A DNA stretch of 64,000 nucleotides from Sphaerobacter thermophilus DSM 20745 (lineage in GTDB: Bacteria; Chloroflexota; Chloroflexia; Thermomicrobiales; Thermomicrobiaceae), in contig NC_013523.1 in NCBI RefSeq assembly GCF_000024985.1, forward strand, positions 2,480,001-2,544,000, written 5' to 3'. Both the position numbers and the translations under genes were made by a program. Positions 46,714 to 54,612 of the stretch are shown here, piece after piece (position 1 is the first letter of the stretch; the number at the start of each line of letters is the position of its first letter). The notes under the pieces were generated by a model that made no database searches, was not told the origin of the DNA, and saw only the letters and a program-made list of their open reading frames with translations.

Positions 46714-49700
46714 CTAGCCCAGCGGCGGAATACCCGATTCGGCGATCTTGGCGTTGAGGGCGCCGATCTCGGACTCGATCAGCTCGTTGAGCCGGGCGAT
46801 GCCCTCGTCGGCCCAGCCGCTCAGGTACTCGAAGACGCCGTACGCCTGCTGCGTCGGGCGGGCGTCGGCGTAGGAGACGGTCCCCTGGAGCGACGCCAGC
46901 TTGCTGTTCACCTTCGGCGGGTAGTTGAAGGCGTCCGCGCCGCCCTTGTGGCGCCACTCCACCAGGTAGTTCTCCGCCTCGGCCAGCTTCTCGGCCACCT
47001 TGCCGGCTTCTTCAGCCAGCGCTTCCTGGCCGGACGCCCGCAGCCGCTCCTGCCAGGCCGCGATCTGCTCGCGCAGCCGCTGGCTGCGCAGCACCGTCTC
47101 GTGCACGCTGCTCAGCTTGGCCTGGATCGCCATCAGCAGGTCGAACTGCGCCTGCAGGTCTTCCTGCGTGGCCGAGATGCGCGGGTCCTTGCGGATCTCG
47201 AACTGCTGGGACCCGACCTCCTGTCCGTCGATCTCCAGCCGCACCTCATAGGTGCCCGGCACCGCCTTGGGCCCGATCACGCCGCCACCCCAGTAGGCAG
47301 CCAGCCGCACGCCCTCCAGGTCGACGCCGTCCGGGTAGCGCATGTCCCAGACGAAGCGGTGGACGCCGGGCGTGGCCTTCGGCTTCGGCCCCTTGGCTTT
47401 CTCATCGTCGCTGGCGATGCGCTTGATGAGCTGGCCGTCGGCCGTGTAGAAGCTCAGGGCGACCGACTTGGGATTCTCGACCCCGACCCGGTACTGCACC
47501 AGCACGCCGACCGGCGGGTTCTCTCCGGCGCCACGCAGTTCGACGCGGGTGCCGCCCTCGCCGTCGGGCACGATCTCGCCGAGCACCTGGTTCCCGCCGG
47601 CGGTGACGTAGGACTTGTAGCCGACCGTCTTGGACTCGGGCCAGCGGCGCGGCTCCATGAGCCGGTAGGCCGGCCGGACCGGGAAGAGGGTGCCGGGCGC
47701 ATCGGGGTCGATATCAGGCCAGGCGCGCAGGGCCGACAGGTCGTCGAGCACCCAGAAAGAGCGCCCGTGCGTCGCCAGGATCAGGTCGGTGTCGTGGATG
47801 ACCAGGTCGTGGATCGGCACCACCGGCAGGTTGCCGGTCACCCGGTGCCAGTTGGCCCCGTCGTCGAAGGAGACGTAGAGGCCGGTCTCGGTGCCGCAGT
47901 AGAGCAGCCCGCGGCGCACCGGGTCTTCGCGGATCACGCGAGTGAAGTCATCCTCGGGGATACCGTTCGTGATCGGCTGCCAGGTCTTCCCGTAGTCGTT
48001 GGTCTTGAGCAGGTAGGGGCGGAAGTCGTCCAGCTTGTAGCGCGTCGCGGCGACGTAGGCCGTGGCCGCGTCGTGCGGGGAGGCCTCGATGATCGAGATC
48101 AGCGCCCACTCCGGCAGGTCGGGCGTGACGTTCTCCCACGTCTTCCCGTTGTCGCGCGAGACGTGGATCAGCCCGTCGTCCGAACCGGCCCAGAGCACGC
48201 CCTGCTGCACCGGGGATTCGGCGAAGGCGAAGATCGTGCCGTAGAACTCGGTGCTGACGTTGTCCTTGGTGATCGGCCCGCCGGAGGGCTTGAGCGTCTC
48301 CGGCTCGCCACGGGTCAGGTCCGGGCTGATCTCCTCGAAGCTCTGCCCGCCGTCGGTCGAGCGGAGCAGGTGGTTGGCGCCGACGTAGAGCACGTTGGGG
48401 TCGTGTGGCGAGAGGTGGATCGGGAAGGTCCACTGGACGCGGTACTTCATCGACTCGGCACCGTAGCCGATCGGGTCGTCCGGCCAGACGGTGATGTCCA
48501 CCTCCTGCCGGCTGCGGTGGTCGTAGCGGGTCATGCGGGAAGCGTAGCTCCCGGCATAGACGATGTTGGGATCGTCCGGCCGCACGGCGATGTAACCCGA
48601 CTCCCCGCCGCCGACCGGGTAGGTGTCGTCGGCGCTGATGACGCCGCGGTCGGAGTAGCTCGGGATCGACAGCGTGGTGTTGTCCTGCTGTGCGCCGTAG
48701 ATGCGATACGGGAACTGGGTGTCCGTGGTGACGTGGTAGAACTGCGCGGTCGGCTGGTTGTAGATGCTCGACCAAGTCACCCCGCCGTCGAGCGAGACGC
48801 AGGCGCCGCCGTCGTTGCCGTGGATCATGCGCTTCGGGTTCTTGGGATCGATCCAGAGATCGTGATGGTCGCCGTGCGGGGTCGGGATGCCGATGTAGGT
48901 GGCGCCGCCGTCGGTCGACTTCCAGAAGCGCAGGTTCAGCACGTAGACGACATCCGGGTTAACCGGGTCGGCGAAGACGTGCATGTAGTACCAGGGCCGC
49001 TGGCGCAGCTCCGGGTTATCGCTCAGCCGCGTCCAGGTCGCGCCGCCGTCGTCGGAGCGGAACAGGCCGCCGTCCTTGGCCTCGATCAGCGCCCAGACCC
49101 GGTCGGGCTTGGCGGGCGAGACGGCCACGCCGATGCGCCCCTTGAGCCCCTGGGGCAGGCCGGGGTTGTTGGTCAACTCGACCCAGGTATCACCCCCGTC
49201 GGTCGTCTTGAAGATACCGCTCCCCTCGCCGCCGCTGACCAGCGACCAGGGCGAGCGCCGCGCCTCCCACATGGCGGCGTAGAGCACGCGCGGGTTGTTC
49301 GGGTCCATCGAGAGGTCGCAGGCGCCGGTGTTCTCGTCCCGGTAGAGCACCTTCTCCCAGGTCTGCCCACCGTCCTTGGAGCGGAAGACGCCGCGCTCCT
49401 CGTTGGGGCCGAAGGCGTGACCGAAGGCGGCCACGTAGACCAGATCCGGGTTCTTCGGGTGGATCCGCACCCGCGCAATATGCCGGGTCTCGGCCAGGCC
49501 CAGGTGCCGCCAGGTGGCACCCGCGTCGTCGGACCGATAAACGCCGTCGCCGTGGGAGACGTTGCCGCGGATGCACGACTCGCCCATCCCGACATAGATC
49601 ACGTTCGGGTCCGCCTCGCTGACAGCGATCGCGCCGACCGAGGCGGTCTTGAAGAAGCCGTCGGAGATGTTGCGCCAGGTCGCGCCCGCGTCCGTCGACT

Positions 49701-49842
49701 TCCACACGCCCCCGGCGCAGGCACCGAAGTAGAAGGTCAGCGGGTCCACAGGGTCGGCAGCCACCGCCACCACCCGGCCGCCGCGGTACGGCCCTGCCAG
49801 CCGCCACCGTGTCGAACCGAGCAACTCCTGAGGATCTCTCAT
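46714..49842 (-). CDS. Large sortilin/BNR-repeat beta-propeller protein
   Basis: 1042 residues. About a dozen BNR/sortilin-type repeats with the S/T-D-D-G-G-x-T-W Asp-box motif (WKSTDAGATWRNI, YRSDDAGATWRHL, FRSKDGGQTWEKV, FKTTDGGDTWVEL, HVSRDNGKTWENV and others) build one or two beta-propellers in residues 1-680; then a beta-sandwich part (FVWDMRYPDGVDLEG...) and a C-terminal helical region (LREQIAAWQERLRASGQEAL). Same architecture as the widespread 'WD40/YVTN/BNR-like repeat' VPS10-like proteins annotated as glycosyl hydrolases. No signal peptide is evident. AAGGGGAAG precedes the ATG. Confidence 0.85.
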   Translation of the reverse strand: MRDPQELLGSTRWRLAGPYRGGRVVAVAADPVDPLTFYFGACAGGVWKSTDAGATWRNISDGFFKTASVGAIAVSEADPNVIYVGMGESCIRGNVSHGDGVYRSDDAGATWRHLGLAETRHIARVRIHPKNPDLVYVAAFGHAFGPNEERGVFRSKDGGQTWEKVLYRDENTGACDLSMDPNNPRVLYAAMWEARRSPWSLVSGGEGSGIFKTTDGGDTWVELTNNPGLPQGLKGRIGVAVSPAKPDRVWALIEAKDGGLFRSDDGGATWTRLSDNPELRQRPWYYMHVFADPVNPDVVYVLNLRFWKSTDGGATYIGIPTPHGDHHDLWIDPKNPKRMIHGNDGGACVSLDGGVTWSSIYNQPTAQFYHVTTDTQFPYRIYGAQQDNTTLSIPSYSDRGVISADDTYPVGGGESGYIAVRPDDPNIVYAGSYASRMTRYDHRSRQEVDITVWPDDPIGYGAESMKYRVQWTFPIHLSPHDPNVLYVGANHLLRSTDGGQSFEEISPDLTRGEPETLKPSGGPITKDNVSTEFYGTIFAFAESPVQQGVLWAGSDDGLIHVSRDNGKTWENVTPDLPEWALISIIEASPHDAATAYVAATRYKLDDFRPYLLKTNDYGKTWQPITNGIPEDDFTRVIREDPVRRGLLYCGTETGLYVSFDDGANWHRVTGNLPVVPIHDLVIHDTDLILATHGRSFWVLDDLSALRAWPDIDPDAPGTLFPVRPAYRLMEPRRWPESKTVGYKSYVTAGGNQVLGEIVPDGEGGTRVELRGAGENPPVGVLVQYRVGVENPKSVALSFYTADGQLIKRIASDDEKAKGPKPKATPGVHRFVWDMRYPDGVDLEGVRLAAYWGGGVIGPKAVPGTYEVRLEIDGQEVGSQQFEIRKDPRISATQEDLQAQFDLLMAIQAKLSSVHETVLRSQRLREQIAAWQERLRASGQEALAEEAGKVAEKLAEAENYLVEWRHKGGADAFNYPPKVNSKLASLQGTVSYADARPTQQAYGVFEYLSGWADEGIARLNELIESEIGALNAKIAESGIPPLG

Positions 49843-50042
49843 CGAAATACTTCCCCTTTTCTCCGAGCAGTACGCCGATCCCGGCAGGATCAGCCCGGCA
49901 GCTCAGCCGAAAACCCACCTGAGCGCCCGCATCGTAGCCCGCCAGCAGGAAATGTCAAGGCACGCCCCCACATCGGGGCCGGCAACGTGCTAGAGTGGAG
50001 GTCCACGGACTCAGGAACGCGCGAAGATCAGAGAGGCGAGCC
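49843..50042. other. Divergent intergenic region
   Basis: Between the propeller gene and the phosphoesterase gene. No terminator; presumably both promoters, not resolvable by eye. Confidence 0.3.
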
Positions 50043-50816
50043 ATGCGCGTCGCAGCGATCTACGACATTCACGGCAACCTCCCGGCATTGGAGGCGGTCC
50101 TGACCGAGATCGAACAGGACGGGGTCGACCTCATCGTCGTCGGCGGCGACGTCGCCGCCGGGCCGATGCCGGGCGCAACGATCGACCGGCTGATGTCGCT
50201 GGGACCACGGGCACGCTTCGTCCGCGGCAACGCCGACCGGGAGATGGTCGCCGCCTGGGATCGGCAAGCCGGGAGCCCCGACCTGGGGACGGCGTCTCCG
50301 CTGGAGCGTATTTCCGCCTGGGCCGCCGGGCACCTCACCCGGGCGCAACGCGACTTCCTGGCGTCGTTCGACGAGCAGGTGGTGATCACAATCAACGGGC
50401 TGGGCACTGTCCGCTTCTGCCACGGCTCCCCGCGCGGCGACGAGGAGGTGATCACCGTCGCCACCCCGGGCACGCGCCTGCGAGCCATCCTGACCGGCGT
50501 CACCGACGACGTGGTCGTCTGCGGCCACACGCACATGCAGTTCGACCGCTGGCAGCACGGGACGCGCGTGGTCAACGCCGGGAGTGTCGGCATGCCGTAC
50601 GAGGGTGTCCCCGGCGCCTACTGGGTCGTTCTGGGGCCGGGCGTCGAGTTCCGTCGTACACCGTACGACGCGGAACGCGCCGCCGAGCAGATCCGCGCCA
50701 CCGGCTTCCCGGGTGTCGAGGAGTTCGTGCGCGGCAACATCCTCGCCCCGCCGTTCCCCATCGAGGCGGTCACCGTCTTCGAGGGCCGGAGCGGCACGGC
50801 CTCGGCGGGAGGTTGA
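50043..50816 (+). CDS. YfcE/MJ0936-like metallophosphoesterase
   Basis: 257 residues, calcineurin-like phosphoesterase: DxH (YDIHGNLPAL), GD (VVGGDVAAGP), GNxx (FVRGNADREM), and 'CHGSPRGDEE', 'VVCGHTHMQF' supply the remaining metal ligands. Family members are phosphodiesterases/monoesterases with unknown natural substrates; this subgroup often has a C-terminal extension as here. GAGAGGCGAGCC precedes the ATG. Confidence 0.85.
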   Translation: MRVAAIYDIHGNLPALEAVLTEIEQDGVDLIVVGGDVAAGPMPGATIDRLMSLGPRARFVRGNADREMVAAWDRQAGSPDLGTASPLERISAWAAGHLTRAQRDFLASFDEQVVITINGLGTVRFCHGSPRGDEEVITVATPGTRLRAILTGVTDDVVVCGHTHMQFDRWQHGTRVVNAGSVGMPYEGVPGAYWVVLGPGVEFRRTPYDAERAAEQIRATGFPGVEEFVRGNILAPPFPIEAVTVFEGRSGTASAGG

Positions 50817-50871
50817 CGGCGCGGTGGCACATGCCCGGAGAGGGTGGTGCCAGGATCTCGCACCCTGTCAC

Positions 50872-51010
50872 GTGCCCGGGAGTAATGGACATTGACGAAA
50901 TAGACCTGCATACCGGCCGCTCCGTCTCCCGCCCACCTGACCCGGCTCGGGCGGCTGCCGACTGGATCCGAGGCGGGAGGTGGAAGGATCCCCGTGCAGT
51001 GGCGCGTGCC
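50872..51010 (+). repeat. Dispersed repeat, direct copy
   Basis: Starts with GTGCCCGGG, includes GGACATTGACGAA, ATACCGGCCGCTCCGTCTCC and CGGGCGGCTGCCGAC, ends near GTGGCGCGTGCCC. Best match is the inverted copy at 45072-45240; GGACATTGACGAA recurs near 21731. Confidence 0.7.
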
Positions 51011-51086
51011 CACCCTCCGAACGCGCCTAACACCCGTGCCACTGGCACATCCCGCCACGTGCATCCCATTCACCGGCCATCACCGC

Positions 51087-51866
51087 CTACGCCCGGCGGA
51101 ATCGCGCGAGCGTGGCCGGGCCCCAGAGGAGCGTGACGGTCGCGGCCGCGATGGCCGTGAGCGGGGTGGTGATCACCGGGTCGTAGAGGCCGCCGTTGAT
51201 CTCCATGAGCTGCCAGCCAACGTTGTCGGAAGTGTGCAGTAACGCCGCCGCCAGGGCGCTGCGCCCGGTGTTGCTGTAGGCCCAGGCGATCAGCACGCGC
51301 AGCGCGACCGCTCCGGACCGGTGCCAGGCGATCCAGTCGAGCGAATGCCCACCCTGCAGGTCCGCCACAAGGTGAAACGCCGCCCAGACCAGTCCCAGGA
51401 TGATCGCCGCTCCCAGAGCGCCCCAGCGAGCCTGCAGCGGATCGGTCGCGTAGCCCATCCAGCCGATCTCCTCCGCCAGGGCGGCGATGAGGAGTACGAC
51501 GAAGAGCACCAGGATCGTCCCGATCGGGAACTCGAGGCCAGGGAGCGGGCGTCCCAGCAGGCGCTGGATGCCGTAGGCCAGCAGGTAGATCGCCGGCATC
51601 AGCAGGAGGATCGGGAGATACCAGACCGGGGCGATCCCACGCGGGCTGACGGCGCGCGCCAGCAGCCGACGGACACCGGCACCCCCACCCTCACGGTAGA
51701 CCAGGATCACCGCGGCCAGGAAGGGACTGACGAGCTGGAGCGCGCTGAGCGGCAACCCGATGAGCGCGCCCTCCGGCGTGGGGATCCACGCGCCGAGCAG
51801 CCAGAACGGAACCGAGAGGGCGAACGTCAGGAGGAAGAAGGCGAGGGGCGATCTCGGCGCCGTCAT
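51087..51866 (-). CDS. CPBP-family intramembrane metalloprotease
   Basis: 259 residues, about eight membrane helices. CPBP (CAAX/Rce1-like) signature residues: EE in LIAALAEEIGWMGYATDP, FH in LGLVWAAFHLVADLQGG, and H-x3-D/N in ALLHTSDNVGWQLM. The family processes prenylated or other membrane peptides; bacterial roles are mostly unknown, some give bacteriocin immunity. Its ATG overlaps the stop of the MFS gene (ATGA), so the two form an operon. Confidence 0.85.
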   Translation of the reverse strand: MTAPRSPLAFFLLTFALSVPFWLLGAWIPTPEGALIGLPLSALQLVSPFLAAVILVYREGGGAGVRRLLARAVSPRGIAPVWYLPILLLMPAIYLLAYGIQRLLGRPLPGLEFPIGTILVLFVVLLIAALAEEIGWMGYATDPLQARWGALGAAIILGLVWAAFHLVADLQGGHSLDWIAWHRSGAVALRVLIAWAYSNTGRSALAAALLHTSDNVGWQLMEINGGLYDPVITTPLTAIAAATVTLLWGPATLARFRRA

Positions 51867-53122
51867 GGGCGTGCCCGCACCGGTTCTGGCACCTTGGCCC
51901 GGCGCGGGAGGCGCGCGCCGAGGACGATCAGGATGAGGCCGGCCAGCACGACCGGCGCGAAGGCCAGCGCCGGCTGGTCGAACTGATCCCAGAGCCAGCC
52001 GCCGAAGAGCGGCCCGACGAAGGCCACACCGTAGTTGATCGTGAGCGTGGCACCCGTCAGCCGCGCTACCTCGCCCGGCCCGGCCAGGAGCGGAGGCAGC
52101 GCCGTGCCGAGCACCAGCACGGCGACGGAGCTGCTGCCGAGGATCCCGACCCAGATGGGCTGCCAGGAGAGGGGTGTGGTCGTCATGCCGATGATCGCGC
52201 TGATACCGACCACGCCGACGGTGATGAACGGCCAGCGCTCCCCGGCGAGCCGCTGGGCGACGAACGTGAGCGCAATGCTGACGGGGAGCTGCGCCGCGTT
52301 CAGGACCGTCAGGGCGAGCGCGGTGGCGTCGCCGTGACCCAGTGCATCGTTGTAGGGCGGAATCCAACTGTTCATGGTGAAGTAGATCACCGCGCCGCCG
52401 CTTGAGACCAGCCCGAGGTGCCAGGCGCGCACCCGCGGCCGGCCCGCCGCGTCCGGTTGAGGCGCCACAGGTTGCGGCTTATCCACGCGTCGAGGCAGAC
52501 GTGGGCTCGCCGGCTCTGCGGCCGGGGCCAGTACGTGCCAGAGGAGGATCACCGGGATGACCGTCAGGCCCCAGGCGACGAACGAGGCACGCCAGGCATC
52601 CTCCCCAAGCCAGCCGAGCAGCACCGGGCCGGTTGAGGCGACGGCCAGCACCTCGCCCGCGATGATGCCGTCGGTGTAGAGCGCGGCGGCCAGGCCGATG
52701 TGGCGAGGAAACCAGGAGCGCACCAGCACCGGCACGGCCGTCTGGGCCAGGGCGATCCCGAGACTCAGCACCGCGGTGAAGAGATAAAGGAGCGCGACGC
52801 TGGTGAAGGGCGCCCGCAGCAGCGCGCCGGCCGCGAGGAGCACAAGCCCGATGGTGACCGCGCGCCGCCCACCGATGCGTTCGATGGCGCGCCCCGACGC
52901 CCAGGCGGCCCCGCCCATCATCAGCATCGGCAGCCCGGTCAGCAGGCCGGTCGCGGTGTACGACAGGCCCAGGTCGCGCTGGATGAGCGGGAGGACCGGC
53001 GGCACGCCCAGGAGGACCGTGCGGAGGGTCGCCCCGACGAGGAAGACGAGGCCCAGCAGCGCGAACCAACGCCACCCACGCCGGTTGTCCGCCGCGGCTG
53101 CCTCCGAATCGCGAGCGTCCAC
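51863..53122 (-). CDS. CynX/NimT-type MFS transporter
   Basis: 419 residues, twelve predicted membrane helices. MFS signature regions: WFALLGLVFLVGATLRTVLL, GLLTGLPMLMMGGAAWASGR (motif A-like), and a second-half 'YFTMNSWIPPYNDALGHGDA'. The NxxWxPxY element is typical of CynX/NimT proteins (cyanate, nitroimidazole transport names; true substrates mostly unknown). GTG start at 53122 after GGGGAGGCGC. Confidence 0.82.
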   Translation of the reverse strand: MDARDSEAAAADNRRGWRWFALLGLVFLVGATLRTVLLGVPPVLPLIQRDLGLSYTATGLLTGLPMLMMGGAAWASGRAIERIGGRRAVTIGLVLLAAGALLRAPFTSVALLYLFTAVLSLGIALAQTAVPVLVRSWFPRHIGLAAALYTDGIIAGEVLAVASTGPVLLGWLGEDAWRASFVAWGLTVIPVILLWHVLAPAAEPASPRLPRRVDKPQPVAPQPDAAGRPRVRAWHLGLVSSGGAVIYFTMNSWIPPYNDALGHGDATALALTVLNAAQLPVSIALTFVAQRLAGERWPFITVGVVGISAIIGMTTTPLSWQPIWVGILGSSSVAVLVLGTALPPLLAGPGEVARLTGATLTINYGVAFVGPLFGGWLWDQFDQPALAFAPVVLAGLILIVLGARLPRRAKVPEPVRARP

Positions 53123-53430
53123 GCGCCTCCCCCCATCGATACGCGTCCAGTCGTCCCGAGGCGGTCGCCGCCCTCGATCGCTAGCATACCGCCTCGGCAC
53201 GACGGCGGGGCGTGCGCGGGCACCCGGCTGTCCCCTGCGGCGCCGCTCTTCCCGCTGTCATCCCGGCCGATGCCGCGAGTGGGGGCGGGCGTCGTCGCCC
53301 GTCCCCGTTCCCTGGGTGTACCGGCATCCTTGCGGGCACCGGGAGAGAGGACACGCCGAGGGCGCGGGAGTCCAGGGGATCAGCCTGTCGCGGAAAGCGC
53401 GGAGCGGGTGAGGACGGCAGCGCCGGGCGC
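53123..53430. other. Intergenic, no gene seen
   Basis: 308 bp with short inverted sequences (for example TACCGGCATCC...GGGCACCGG-type) but nothing assignable. Confidence 0.3.
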
Positions 53431-53880
53431 TCAGCGGCCAAGACGCTCCCGGTAAGCGTGGAGGTCGGCGATGTGCTCCGCGTAGTGGTTGTAGGTGCAG
53501 TTGTCAATCACGCCCGGCGGGATCACCGTGCCCGCCTCCCGCGCCGCCTGGAGCGTCGCCAGCATCGCGGCGTGGGTCTCGTGGAGGTTGCTCCAGGCGC
53601 GCTCCAGCGACCAGTCCGCGCGCTGCGCGACCGCCTCCACGCTATGTACCTCCCAGGACGAGTCCTCAGGGAGTTCCGGCGACTTGCCGGCCATGATCCG
53701 CCGCACCCGCGCGTCGGCATCCGCGTCCCAGTATGCAATGTGCACGAGCAGATCCTTGACCGACCAGTCCCCGACCGCACCGGGTACGAGCCAGTGCTCC
53801 TCCGGGATGCCCTCGAGCGCCTTTAGCAGCTCCCGCCAGTACGTCTCAATCCGTTCGATCAGGCCGTTATCTGCGTGCAT
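53431..53880 (-). CDS. DinB-like four-helix protein, copy 1
   Basis: 149 residues of the DinB/YfiT superfamily: 'LIERIETYWRELLKALEGIP', VGDWSVKDLLVHIAYWDADA (first His), 'NLHETHAAMLATLQ', 'DNCTYNHYAEHIADLHAY' (later His residues). The three-His metal site is present. The function is unknown; some relatives are thiol-dependent enzymes. The next gene upstream (53906) is a close paralogue, so the pair arose by tandem duplication. Confidence 0.82.
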   Translation of the reverse strand: MHADNGLIERIETYWRELLKALEGIPEEHWLVPGAVGDWSVKDLLVHIAYWDADADARVRRIMAGKSPELPEDSSWEVHSVEAVAQRADWSLERAWSNLHETHAAMLATLQAAREAGTVIPPGVIDNCTYNHYAEHIADLHAYRERLGR

Positions 53881-53905
53881 GTTCTGCTCCTCCTCTGCCG
53901 GGTGC

Positions 53906-54355
53906 TCAGCGGCCGAGGTGCTCTCGGTAGGCGTGGAGATCGTCGCGGTGCGCCTGGTAGTGCTCGTAGGTGCAGCCGGCGATGATGTTGCGCGGGATGG
54001 TCTTGCCCGCCTCGCGGGCCTCCTGCAGCGCCAGCAGGAGCGCCAGATGCGTGTCGTGCAGCTCGCTCCAGACGCGATCGAGCGGCCAGTCTGCGCGAAG
54101 CGCCGCTTCCCGTGCGTTGCGCCGCTGCCAGTGCGGTTCGCCAGGGCGGCGGGCCGGCTCCCCGGCCAGAATCCGCCGCACCCGCGCGGTCGCCTCGCCA
54201 TCCCAATACGCGATGTGCCCGAGCAGATCCTTGACCGACCACGTTCCGACCGCGCCGGGCGCGAGCAGGTGTTCCTCCGGGATACCTTCGAGCGCCGCCA
54301 GCAGCTCCCGCCAGTGCGTCTCGATCCGCTCAATCAGACCGTTGCTAGGGTGCAT
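53906..54355 (-). CDS. DinB-like four-helix protein, copy 2
   Basis: 149 residues, colinear with the previous protein without gaps (start 'PSNGLIERIETHWRELLAAL', end 'YREHLGR' against 'YRERLGR'). The His residues VKDLLGHIAYW and YEHYQAHRDDLHAY are kept. The 25-bp gap to the downstream copy implies one transcript. Confidence 0.82.
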   Translation of the reverse strand: MHPSNGLIERIETHWRELLAALEGIPEEHLLAPGAVGTWSVKDLLGHIAYWDGEATARVRRILAGEPARRPGEPHWQRRNAREAALRADWPLDRVWSELHDTHLALLLALQEAREAGKTIPRNIIAGCTYEHYQAHRDDLHAYREHLGR

Positions 54356-54510
54356 CGCCCACCTCTCCTCTGCCGGGGCGCTGGGCCCACTCGATTCTAA
54401 CTAGCGTATCGCTTATAGCAGGTTATTCTTGATCGGTCAAGCCCAAGGCACGGGCGGGCGCCACGCCACGTAGCTGGCACGCGTTTAGGCGTATTGGCAC
54501 GGATTTTTCA

Positions 54511-54560
54511 TTGACAGCCCGGCCAAGGGTTGGTACACTGAGGCGCGAATAGGACTTATT
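54511..54560 (+). promoter_or_regulatory. Promoter and possible operator of the P1B-4 ATPase
   Basis: TTGACA (54511-54516), 17 bp spacer, TACACT (54534-54539), a near-consensus sigma-70 promoter. GAATA-GGACT-TATTC (54547-54561) overlaps the start point and could bind a metal sensor; none is encoded nearby. Confidence 0.7.
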
Positions 54561-54612
54561 CTCAACTGGGCACGGCGCCCCGGTCGCCCGTCCGGACGTA
54601 ACGGCGGTGAAC

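Noticed and set aside
46948-50103. A very long plus-strand frame opposite the propeller gene
   Set aside because: It is the antisense shadow of 46714-49842, which has the repeated Asp-box motifs; the shadow protein is Arg/Val/Asp-rich without domains.
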